Source: Streptomyces sp. NBRC 110035
Lineage (GTDB): Bacteria > Actinomycetota > Actinomycetes > Streptomycetales > Streptomycetaceae
Direction of reading: 5' to 3'
DNA: 64,000 bases
Assembly (NCBI RefSeq): GCF_000829695.1
Contig: NZ_BBNN01000036.1
Location: 28,440 to 92,439, forward strand
The notes below the pieces were generated by a model, which did not search any database, was not told the origin of the DNA, and worked only from the letters and a program-made list of their open reading frames with translations. This document shows positions 41,811 to 49,011 of this stretch, piece by piece (position 1 is the first letter of the stretch; the number at the start of each line of letters is the position of its first letter). The position numbers and the translations under genes were made by a program.

Positions 41811-43049
41811 TTACGCCAGGATCACCAGGGGGTCGTCCAGGACCGGCTGCCAGGCCAGCTCGGCTGCGCCGACCAGGCTGTTGTGGTCCAGGGCGCAGGC
41901 CAGGATCGGGACGCCGCCGCTGCGGCCCCACAGACTGCGGTCGGCGACGACGGCACGCAACCGGTCCGGGGCGGCGTCCAGAAGGGTGCCGTGCAGGCCA
42001 CCGAGGATGATCCTGTCCGGATTGAGGATGTTCACCAGGCCGGCCAGGCCCAGCCCCAGGCGGTCGACGAGGGTGGCGACGGCGGAGCGGACGGCCGGGT
42101 CGTCGTCGTGCTCGCGGATCAGTGTGCCGGCCTGTTTCAGGAGGGACATCTCGGGGCCGGGTTCGCGGCCGGCCGCGGTGAGGAAGGCCAGCGGGTCCGC
42201 CTCGACGTCCAGGCAGCCCCGGCTGCCGCAGTGGCAGGGGCGGCCCCCGGGATTGACGGCGACGTGACCGACCTCGAGGGCGAGGCCGGAACTGCCGGTG
42301 TGCAAACGGCCGTCGAGCACCAGTGCGCCGCCGACGCCCCGGTGGCCGGTGGCCACGCACAGCAGGTCGCGCGCGCCGCGCCCGGCGCCGTGCCGGTGCT
42401 CGGCGAGGGCGGCGAGGTTGACGTCGTTCCCCGCGAAGGCGGGGCCGTCGAGGCCGGCGGCACGCACCTGCTCGGCGAAGATCTCCCGTACCGGGGCGCC
42501 CTCGGGCCAGGCCAGGTGCATCGGGTTGAGGGCCAGTCCCTCGGGTTCGGCCATCGCGGACGGCACGGCGAGCCCCGCTCCGACGCACCGGCGCCCGGTC
42601 TCCCGGAGCAGGCCGGCGCCGGCCGCGACGACGGAACCGAGCACCTTCGCCGGGTCGGCGTCGATGACCTCGCAGCCGGGGGCAGTGGCCACGATCCGGC
42701 CGCCGAGGCCCACCAGGGCGGCCCGGAAGCCGTCGGCGTGCACCTGCGCGGCCAGCGTCACCGGGCCGTCCTCGGCGACCGAGAGCCGGTGCGAGGGACG
42801 GCCCTGGGAGCCGGCCGCCGCGCCGGGCCGGGCGTCGACCCGGATCAGGCCGAGTGCCTCCAGTTCGGCGGCGACCGCACCTGCGGTCGCCCGCGTCACG
42901 CCCAGCTCCGCGGTGAGTACCGCGCGGGTCGGCGCACGTCCGGTGTGCACGAGCTCCAACGCGGGCCCGAGTGCACCGCGCCCCCGGTCCAGCCGCGTCC
43001 TCGAGGTGGTCCCTTCCCCCGCCGGCCGGGGGTCCGCCTTCCCGCTCAT
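41811..43049 (-). CDS. ROK-family transcriptional repressor
   Basis: A 412-residue ROK repressor. A winged-helix DNA-binding N-terminus (TRAVLTAELGVTRATAGAVA, then AELEALGLIRVDARP) is fused to a sugar-kinase-like ROK domain. The ROK zinc motif is CHCGSRGCLDVEADP, and the ROK signature LEVGHVAVNPGGRP. These proteins sense sugars or sugar phosphates. Several catabolic genes are near, but none is clearly its target. It may govern the following 6PGDH-like gene. Confidence 0.93.
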   Translation of the reverse strand: MSGKADPRPAGEGTTSRTRLDRGRGALGPALELVHTGRAPTRAVLTAELGVTRATAGAVAAELEALGLIRVDARPGAAAGSQGRPSHRLSVAEDGPVTLAAQVHADGFRAALVGLGGRIVATAPGCEVIDADPAKVLGSVVAAGAGLLRETGRRCVGAGLAVPSAMAEPEGLALNPMHLAWPEGAPVREIFAEQVRAAGLDGPAFAGNDVNLAALAEHRHGAGRGARDLLCVATGHRGVGGALVLDGRLHTGSSGLALEVGHVAVNPGGRPCHCGSRGCLDVEADPLAFLTAAGREPGPEMSLLKQAGTLIREHDDDPAVRSAVATLVDRLGLGLAGLVNILNPDRIILGGLHGTLLDAAPDRLRAVVADRSLWGRSGGVPILACALDHNSLVGAAELAWQPVLDDPLVILA

Positions 43050-43084
43050 GAGGGCGAGTCTCCCATGATCGCGACCGCGTCCGG

Positions 43085-43735
43085 TTACCGGCCGCTGACC
43101 CGCAGTGTGATGTTCAGCCTCCCGGTGAGCCCCAACTCCGGTGGTGCCGTGCCCGCGTGCACGCGGGGGACGCCGTGGTACGCGAGCCGCGACTGCCCGC
43201 CGAAGACGAACAGGTCACCGCTGCGCAGCTCGACGTCCGTGTAGGGGCGGGCCCGGGTGCCGGGGTTGCCGAAGCGGAAGACACAGGTGTCGCCGAGGCT
43301 CAGCGACACCACGGGGGCGTCGCTCTCCTCGTCGCTGTCGCGGTGCATGCCCATGCGGGCGTCACCGTCGTAGAAGTTGACGAGCGCGATGTCGTACGCG
43401 GCTCCCGACGCCGCCCGGGTCCCCAGTGCGTCGGCCGCCGCACGGCGTCCGAGTTCGCCGAGGCGGGCGGGGAACGGCTTGACCGGGGCGCCGTCGCCGT
43501 CGACGACGGTGCGCGCGTAGCCGTACGGGTACCAGTGCCAGCCCAGGCACACCTGCCGGGCGGTCATCGTGCCGCCGCCGGGGGTGCGGACCGTACGCAG
43601 CCCGGCGGGCGGCCGGGCCCACGCGCGGCACGCGTCGAGCAGGGTGCGCTGTGTCCGGGCGTCCAGCCAGTGCGGCACGTGCACCGCTCCGGGCGCGACC
43701 TCGGCCCGGGTCCGGGGGAACAGTTCGCCGTCCAT
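43085..43735 (-). CDS. alkB: AlkB-like Fe(II)/2-oxoglutarate DNA dealkylase
   Basis: A 216-residue DNA alkylation-repair dioxygenase. The iron ligands are His and Asp in MGMHRDSDEESDAPVVSLSL and the distal His in RLAYHGVPRVHAGTAP. The 2-oxoglutarate Arg is in LTGRLNITLRVSG. The DNA-facing region is WHWYPYGYARTVVDGDG. ATG 43735 is chosen from family starts; an ATG at 43744 adds three residues. It is divergent from the rRNA methyltransferase gene. Confidence 0.93.
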   Translation of the reverse strand: MDGELFPRTRAEVAPGAVHVPHWLDARTQRTLLDACRAWARPPAGLRTVRTPGGGTMTARQVCLGWHWYPYGYARTVVDGDGAPVKPFPARLGELGRRAAADALGTRAASGAAYDIALVNFYDGDARMGMHRDSDEESDAPVVSLSLGDTCVFRFGNPGTRARPYTDVELRSGDLFVFGGQSRLAYHGVPRVHAGTAPPELGLTGRLNITLRVSGR

Positions 43736-43811
43736 GGTTCCCATCGTGCCCGACGGCTCGTCTCCCGCCCGGCGCCCTCCGAGCTGCGGCTCGGCTAGCC
43801 TGGTCCACACG

Positions 43812-44966
43812 ATGAACGACCGCATGACGACTGCGTGGGGCGCGCCGGTCCTGGCCCGCTTCCCCGAGGATCCCCGCGACAGGCTGCGCGCCTGGGACGC
43901 CTCCGACGAGTACCTGCTCGGGCATCTCGACCGGGAAGAGGTGCCACTGGCCGGCACGGTCGTGGTCGTCGGGGACCGGTGGGGGGCGCTCGTCACGGCG
44001 CTCGCCGCCCACCGGCCGACGCAGATCACCGACTCCTGGCTGGGACAGGAGGCGACCCGCGCGAACCTGGCACGCGCCGGGGTCGGGCCCGGTACGGTGC
44101 CGCTGCTCACCACGCAGGACCCACCGCCGGGCCGGATCGACGTGCTGCTGGTGCGGGTGCCCAAGAGCCTGGCGCTGCTGGAGGACCAGCTGCTGCGGCT
44201 GGCGCCCGCGGTGCACGAGGGCACGGTCGTCGTCGGCACCGGCATGGTGAAGGAGATCCACACCTCGACGCTGAACCTCTTCGAACGGATCATCGGCCCC
44301 ACCCGGACCTCCCTCGCCGAGAAGAAGGCGCGGCTGATCTTCTGCACCCCGGACCCGGCGCTGGTCCGTCCCGCCGGTCCCTGGCCGTACAGCTACCGGC
44401 TGCCCGACGGTATCGGCGCGGCGTCCGGCCGGACCGTCGTCAACCACGCGGGGGTCTTCTGCGCGGACCGGCTCGACATCGGTACCCGGTTCTTCCTCCG
44501 GCATCTGCCCCAGCCGTCGTCGAAGCGGCCGGGGCTTCGGGTGGTGGACCTCGGGTGCGGCAACGGCGTCGTCGGTACGGCGGTGGCGCTGGCCGACCCG
44601 CGGGCCGAGCTGCTGTTCGTGGACGAGTCGTTCCAGGCGGTGGCGTCCGCGCAGGCGACCTACCGGGCCAACGGAGTACCCGGGCATGCCGAGTTCCGGG
44701 TCGGCGACGGCCTGACGGGTGTCCCGGACTCCAGTGTCGACCTGGTGCTGAACAATCCGCCGTTCCACTCCCACCAGGCGACAAGCGACGCCACCGCCTG
44801 GCGCATGTTCACCGGTGCCCGGCGCGCCCTGCGGCAGGGTGGTGAGCTGTGGGTGGTCGGCAACCGGCATCTGGGCTACCACGTGAAGCTGCGACGGTTG
44901 TTCGGGAACAGCGAAGTGGTGGCGAGCGACCGGAAGTTCGTCGTACTGAAGGCCGTGAAGCGGTAG
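43812..44966 (+). CDS. RlmG-like 23S rRNA guanine methyltransferase
   Basis: A 384-residue class I SAM methyltransferase with two similar Rossmann halves, as in RlmG/RsmC. The active half carries the SAM site VVDLGCGNGVVGTAVALAD and the NPPF motif LVLNNPPFHSHQATSDATAW. The first half is the degenerate one (VVVVGDRWGALVTALAA). This architecture methylates the N2 of a guanine in 23S or 16S rRNA. ATG 43824 is an alternative start. The gene ends before a strong bidirectional hairpin. Confidence 0.88.
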   Translation: MNDRMTTAWGAPVLARFPEDPRDRLRAWDASDEYLLGHLDREEVPLAGTVVVVGDRWGALVTALAAHRPTQITDSWLGQEATRANLARAGVGPGTVPLLTTQDPPPGRIDVLLVRVPKSLALLEDQLLRLAPAVHEGTVVVGTGMVKEIHTSTLNLFERIIGPTRTSLAEKKARLIFCTPDPALVRPAGPWPYSYRLPDGIGAASGRTVVNHAGVFCADRLDIGTRFFLRHLPQPSSKRPGLRVVDLGCGNGVVGTAVALADPRAELLFVDESFQAVASAQATYRANGVPGHAEFRVGDGLTGVPDSSVDLVLNNPPFHSHQATSDATAWRMFTGARRALRQGGELWVVGNRHLGYHVKLRRLFGNSEVVASDRKFVVLKAVKR

Positions 44967-45003
44967 GCCGCCCCCGTCCTCGGCCGTCGGCCCGGTGCCC
45001 GGA

Positions 45004-45050
45004 CCTGAGCCCGGACCGGCCGGGAAGTTCCCGGTTGGTCCGGGCTCAGG
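45004..45050. terminator. Long bidirectional terminator hairpin
   Basis: A 23-base arm starting CCTGAGCCCGGACC (45004-45026) is complementary to 45028-45050 at 21 of 23 positions. It separates the convergent rRNA methyltransferase and aldolase genes and can end both transcripts. Confidence 0.85.
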
Positions 45051-45055
45051 GCGGT

Positions 45056-45910
45056 TCAGCGGGCGGTGAGCCTCCCGATGACGGCCGCCACCGCGCGGGT
45101 CATCGCCTCGCGGCCCGCGGTCAGGTAGCCGCGGGAGTCGACCGCTTCGGGGCGGTCGGCGAGGAAGCCGCGGACGGCGCCGGTCATGGCGATGTTCAGC
45201 GCCGTGCCGATGTTCACCTTGGCGATGCCCGATCCGACGGCGGCGGTGAGTTCGGCGTCCGGGAGACCCGAGGAGCCGTGCAGGACGAGGGGAACGTCCA
45301 GGGCGGCGGACAGGCGTCCGAGGAGGGCGTGGTCGAGGGCTGCGGTGCGGGTGGTCATCGCGTGCGTGGTGCCGACGGCGACGGCGAGCGCGTCCACGCC
45401 CGAGCCGGCGACGAAGGCGCGGGCCTGCTCGGGGTCGGTGCGGGCTCCGGGCGCGTGGGCGTCCAGCGGGGGCCTGCCGTCCTTGCCGCCGATCTCGCCC
45501 AGTTCGGCCTCGATCCACAGCCCCCGGGCGTGTGCCCAGTCGACGGCCGCCCTGGTCGCGGCGAGGTTCTCGGCGTACGGCAGCCGGGCCGCGTCGTACA
45601 TGACGGAGCCGAAGCCGGCGTCCGGGGTCTGGTGCAACAGGGCGTCGCTCTGGACGTGGTCGAGGTGCAACGCGACGGGCACGGCGGCGCGTTCGGCGGC
45701 GGCGACGGCGGCACGGGCGAGCGGTAGCAGGCGGCCGCAGCGGAACTTCACCGCGTTCTCACTGACCTGGAGGACGACGGGGGCGCCTGCCGACTCGGCG
45801 CCGGCGATCACGGCTTCGACGTGTTCCAGCGTGATGACGTTGAACGAGGCGACGGCCGATCCGGCCGCGGCGGCGCGGCCGACGAGTTCGCCGGTGGTGG
45901 TGAGGGGCAC
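45056..45910 (-). CDS. Class II fructose/tagatose-bisphosphate aldolase
   Basis: A 284-residue zinc aldolase of the KbaY/GatY/FbaA superfamily. The zinc ligands are in VALHLDHVQSDALLH. The active-site loops include GFGSVMYDAARLPYAEN, IEAELGEIGGKDG and LVLHGSSGLPDAELTAAVGS. The C-terminal segment GIAKVNIGTALNIAMTGAVR is typical. It starts at GTG 45910 with an AGGA site. Its partner gene, 23 bp upstream, encodes an amino-sugar SIS-domain protein, so tagatose-1,6-bisphosphate from galactosamine is the likely substrate. Confidence 0.9.
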   Translation of the reverse strand: MPLTTTGELVGRAAAAGSAVASFNVITLEHVEAVIAGAESAGAPVVLQVSENAVKFRCGRLLPLARAAVAAAERAAVPVALHLDHVQSDALLHQTPDAGFGSVMYDAARLPYAENLAATRAAVDWAHARGLWIEAELGEIGGKDGRPPLDAHAPGARTDPEQARAFVAGSGVDALAVAVGTTHAMTTRTAALDHALLGRLSAALDVPLVLHGSSGLPDAELTAAVGSGIAKVNIGTALNIAMTGAVRGFLADRPEAVDSRGYLTAGREAMTRAVAAVIGRLTAR

Positions 45911-45933
45911 GGCCTGTCCTTCGGGCGGGGGTG

Positions 45934-46815
45934 TCAGGAGTCGAGGACGACGGAGCGGGTGAGGTGGCGGGGGCGGTCGGGGTCGAGACCGCGGGCCGCC
46001 GCCACGGCGACCGCAAGGCGCTGGACGCGGACGAGTTCGGCCAGCGGGTCGAGGGTGCCCTGGATCCACAACCCGCCGGTGTCCCGGACCTGCTGGGCGA
46101 GGCCCTCCGGTGCGTCGCCCAGCATCCAGGTCGCGGTGGAGCGGGTGGTGACGCTGATGGGTCCGTGCCGGTACTCCATCGCCGGGTAGGCCTCGGTCCA
46201 CGACAGTGCGGCCTCCCGCATCTTCAGCGCGGCCTCGCCGGCAAGACCCACGCTCCAGCCGCGCCCGAGGAAGGTGAACTGGGTGCGGTCCGCCAGCCCT
46301 TCGGGCAGCGGTTGGGCGAGGGCGGTGCGCGCGTCCTCGACGACCGTGTCTCCGTGCAGGCCGAGATGGGCGCGGAGCAGGGTGAGGGCCGTGGTGGCGA
46401 ACCGGGTCTGCACGACGGAGCGTTCGTCCGCGTAGTCGAGCACGACGGCCTCGTCCGCCGATGTCGTCACGGGAGTGTCCGGGTCGGCGGTGAGCGCGGT
46501 GGTGCGGGTGCCGCCCTTCAACCGGTCGAGCAGCCCGAGGACTTCGGTGGTGGTGCCGGAACGGGTGAGGGCGACGACATGGCCGTAGGCCCGGCCGTGG
46601 GGGAACTCCGAGGCCGCGAAGGCGTCCGTCTCGCCCTGGCCCGAGCCCTCGCGCAGGGCCGCCACCGCCTGCGCCATGAAGTACGAGGTGCCGCAGCCGA
46701 CGACCGCGACCCGCTCCCCCGGGGCGGGGAGCGCCCGGGCGTGCGCGGCCGCCTGGGCCGCGGCACGTGTCCAGCACTCGGGCTGACTCGTCAGCTCGTC
46801 CTCGACATACGTCAT
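45934..46815 (-). CDS. agaS: SIS-domain sugar isomerase/deaminase (AgaS-like)
   Basis: A 293-residue double-SIS-domain protein: VAVVGCGTSYFMAQAVAALR, HVVALTRSGTTTEVLGLLDR, FTFLGRGWSVGLAGEAALKM and AMEYRHGPISVTTRSTATWM. These are the sugar-phosphate-binding loops of GlmS/AgaS-type proteins. The GlmS amidotransferase domain is absent, as in AgaS. In the aga pathway this protein deaminates/isomerises galactosamine-6-phosphate. It shares an operon with the aldolase and is divergent from the DeoR-type regulator. Confidence 0.88.
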   Translation of the reverse strand: MTYVEDELTSQPECWTRAAAQAAAHARALPAPGERVAVVGCGTSYFMAQAVAALREGSGQGETDAFAASEFPHGRAYGHVVALTRSGTTTEVLGLLDRLKGGTRTTALTADPDTPVTTSADEAVVLDYADERSVVQTRFATTALTLLRAHLGLHGDTVVEDARTALAQPLPEGLADRTQFTFLGRGWSVGLAGEAALKMREAALSWTEAYPAMEYRHGPISVTTRSTATWMLGDAPEGLAQQVRDTGGLWIQGTLDPLAELVRVQRLAVAVAAARGLDPDRPRHLTRSVVLDS

Positions 46816-46970
46816 GACCGCCCCACCCCTGGCTCTCAGCGATTGACTTCATGCTTGTTCTTGCAAGATAGGGCTTGCTTTCGAGCAGAATCAAGCATTC
46901 GAGCAGAAGCGGGGTGCGCTAGGGTCGCCGTAACCCGGAAGAGGACGGGAACCGCACGACGGGAGGGCGG
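46816..46970. promoter_or_regulatory. Divergent promoter/operator of the aga-like unit
   Basis: This AT-richer interval has an 11-bp direct repeat TTCGAGCAGAA at 46880-46890 and 46899-46909 (19 bp apart). GCTTG-type elements occur at about 46853 and 46873. A possible minus promoter is TTGATT (about 46887-46892) with TATCTT (about 46865-46870). DeoR-type repressors bind such repeats, so autoregulation and control of agaS/aldolase are likely. Confidence 0.55.
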
Positions 46971-47750
46971 ATGTCGCGGGACGCCCGCTGGCAGGCTTTG
47001 CTGGAACTGCTCGCCGAACGGGGCCGGCTGGACGTCGACGAGACCGCCGCCGAGCTGCGGGTGTCGGCCGCGACGATCCGCCGGGACCTCGACCAGCTCG
47101 CCGGGCAGCAGATGCTGGTGCGCACCCGGGGCGGGGCGGTGGCGCACGGGGTGTCGTACGAGTTGCCGTTGCGCTACAAGACAGCGCGCCGCGCCTCCGA
47201 GAAGCAGCGCATCGCCCGGGCCGTGGCTGATCTGCTCGCGCCGGGCGAGGCGGTCGGACTGACCGGCGGGACGACCACCACGGAGGTGGCGCGCGCGCTG
47301 GCGGCGCGCGGTGATCTCGCGTCCGGGTCGCCCGCCCTGACCGTGGTGACGAACGCGCTCAACATCGCGGGCGAACTCGCCGTGCGTCCGCAGTTCAAGA
47401 TCGTGGTGACGGGCGGTGTGGCACGGGCCCAGTCGTACGAGCTGGTCGGGCCGCTCGCGGACGGTGTGCTGGGACAGATCACGCTCGACGTGGCGGTGCT
47501 CGGTGTCGTCGCCTTCGACGTCGCGCACGGAGCGGCGGCACACGACGAGGCGGAGGCGGCGGTCAACCGGCTGCTGTGCGAGCGGGCCGAGCGGGTGGTC
47601 GTGGCCGCCGACTCCGGCAAGCTGGGCCGGCGGGCGTTCGCCCGGATCTGCCCGGCCGGGTCGGTGGACACCCTGGTGACGGACTCGGCGGTGGCTCCGG
47701 AGACGGTGCGCCGGTTCGAGGAGGCGGGGCTGCGCGTCGTCGTGGCGTGA
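46971..47750 (+). CDS. agaR: DeoR-family regulator of the amino-sugar unit (AgaR-like)
   Basis: A 259-residue DeoR-family protein. The winged helix is ALLELLAERGRLDVDETAAE and LRVSAATIRRDLDQLAGQQM. The sugar-phosphate domain follows with EAVGLTGGTTTTEVARALAA, VTGGVARAQSYELVGPLAD and VVVAADSGKLGRRAF. A GGGAGGG ribosome site precedes ATG 46971. The divergent arrangement with agaS makes it the likely local repressor. Symbol assigned by context. Confidence 0.88.
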   Translation: MSRDARWQALLELLAERGRLDVDETAAELRVSAATIRRDLDQLAGQQMLVRTRGGAVAHGVSYELPLRYKTARRASEKQRIARAVADLLAPGEAVGLTGGTTTTEVARALAARGDLASGSPALTVVTNALNIAGELAVRPQFKIVVTGGVARAQSYELVGPLADGVLGQITLDVAVLGVVAFDVAHGAAAHDEAEAAVNRLLCERAERVVVAADSGKLGRRAFARICPAGSVDTLVTDSAVAPETVRRFEEAGLRVVVA

Positions 47751-47798
47751 AGCGTGCGCCACGGACCGGCCGCGGCGGCCCTGCCCGGCGGGCGCGGC

Positions 47799-48794
47799 TC
47801 AGTGACCGTGACCGTCCCCGCCCCGACCCCCGGTACCGGAGTCCGGCGCGTCCGGTGCGGGGGTGCCCGCCTCCACGCCCGGCTGCGCGCCCGCCCGGAC
47901 CGTGAACGCCGCGGTACGGACGACCCCGTCGTGCTTGAAGTCCAGGAACAGCCGGTAGCTGCCGGCACTGGGCGCCGTGGCCGTGAACGAGACCGCCGGG
48001 CCGGGCTCGGTGCCGCCGTCGCCGGGTTCACCGTTCGGATGGACGTGCAGGTAGGCGAGGTCTCCGGAGCGCAGGGCGACCAGGTGGCCGTAGGCACCGA
48101 GGTAGGGCTGGAGGTCGGTGACCGGCTTGCCGTCACGGGAGACGGTCAGGTTCAGCCCGGTCCTGCGGCCCGGCCTCAGCGCTCCGTCCAGCCGGACCTC
48201 GTAGCCGCCGACCCGGGCCGTGTCACGGGGTTCGGGCAGGCGCTGCGGCCGGGAGGGGCCGGAAGCGGCGAGGTCCGCGCCGAGGGTGAGGCCCTCGGCA
48301 CCCTTCGCCGCCGGGGTGAAGTCGGCGAGGACCCGGTAGCCGCCGGCCCTCGGCAGGTCGACCGGGGTGCTCCAGGTGCCGTCGGCGGCGCGCGTGGGGT
48401 GCAGGTGGCGGTAGGTGAGCAGGTCGCGCGAGGCCACGACGAGGTGGAGTTCCTTGTCGTGCTCGCGTTGGTACTCGGTGACCGCCCGCCCACTGTCGTC
48501 ACGGACGGTGAACCGCAGGTCGGCGCGTCGACCGGCCTCGACCGTCGGGGTTCCCAGGTCGAAGGTGTAGCCGCTGTCGGAGATCTGCAGGCCCCCCGCG
48601 GGAGCGGTCTCGTGCCCGCCGTCACCGTCGTCCCCGTGCGGGACCGGCGGGGCGGGGGTGTGCTGCTCGTCGTGCGCGGAGACGGGTGCTCCGTCCTCGA
48701 CGACCGGGTCCAGCCCCCGGCCGACGCCGTACGCCGCACCGAAGGTCGCGGCCAGGGCTGCGGCGAATGCGGTGATCTTCAGTCCGGTCTGCAT
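47799..48794 (-). CDS. Secreted copper-locus protein (putative copper-binding)
   Basis: A 331-residue exported protein. The signal sequence is KITAFAAALAATFGAAYGVG. After a His/Asp/Glu-rich region (AHDEQHTPAPPVPHGDDGDG) come two beta-sandwich-like parts with HLVVASRDLLTYRHLHPTRA and LVALRSGDLAYLHVHPNGEP. The tail is rich in His/Gly (GGRGGDGHGH). His-rich elements and the shared CsoR-box promoter with the copper ATPase point to periplasmic/cell-surface copper handling. It has no known enzymatic motif. Confidence 0.8.
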   Translation of the reverse strand: MQTGLKITAFAAALAATFGAAYGVGRGLDPVVEDGAPVSAHDEQHTPAPPVPHGDDGDGGHETAPAGGLQISDSGYTFDLGTPTVEAGRRADLRFTVRDDSGRAVTEYQREHDKELHLVVASRDLLTYRHLHPTRAADGTWSTPVDLPRAGGYRVLADFTPAAKGAEGLTLGADLAASGPSRPQRLPEPRDTARVGGYEVRLDGALRPGRRTGLNLTVSRDGKPVTDLQPYLGAYGHLVALRSGDLAYLHVHPNGEPGDGGTEPGPAVSFTATAPSAGSYRLFLDFKHDGVVRTAAFTVRAGAQPGVEAGTPAPDAPDSGTGGRGGDGHGH

Positions 48795-48858
48795 GGCCGT
48801 CTCTCCTCGAAAACAGCGTGTCCGGCCCGGCTCCGGGTCGGTGTCCACACACCTCACC

Positions 48859-48958
48859 ATACCCCTATGGGGTATATAGTCAAGGTCGGCACCCCTTGAA
48901 TCACATACCCATGGGGGGTATATCTGAACCTGCGGGGACAGATACCCCTGGCCCGTAT
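48859..48958. promoter_or_regulatory. Three CsoR-type operator boxes in the copper promoter
   Basis: Box 1 ATACCCCTATGGGGTAT (48859-48875) is a perfect 7-bp inverted repeat around TAT. Box 2 ATACCCATGGGGGGTAT (48905-48921) is a close variant. Box 3 ATACCCCTGGCCCGTAT (48942-48958) has a degenerate right arm and overlaps a TATACT -10 element (48956-48961) of the ATPase gene. The consensus of CsoR, the copper-sensing repressor, is TACCCC..GGGGTA. The boxes lie between the divergent copper genes and should repress both until copper is present. Confidence 0.88.
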
Positions 48959-49011
48959 ACTGCGGTCGGCCGTCGGGCTTGTCCGGCCGACCCTCGTCAC
49001 CAGGAGCACTC

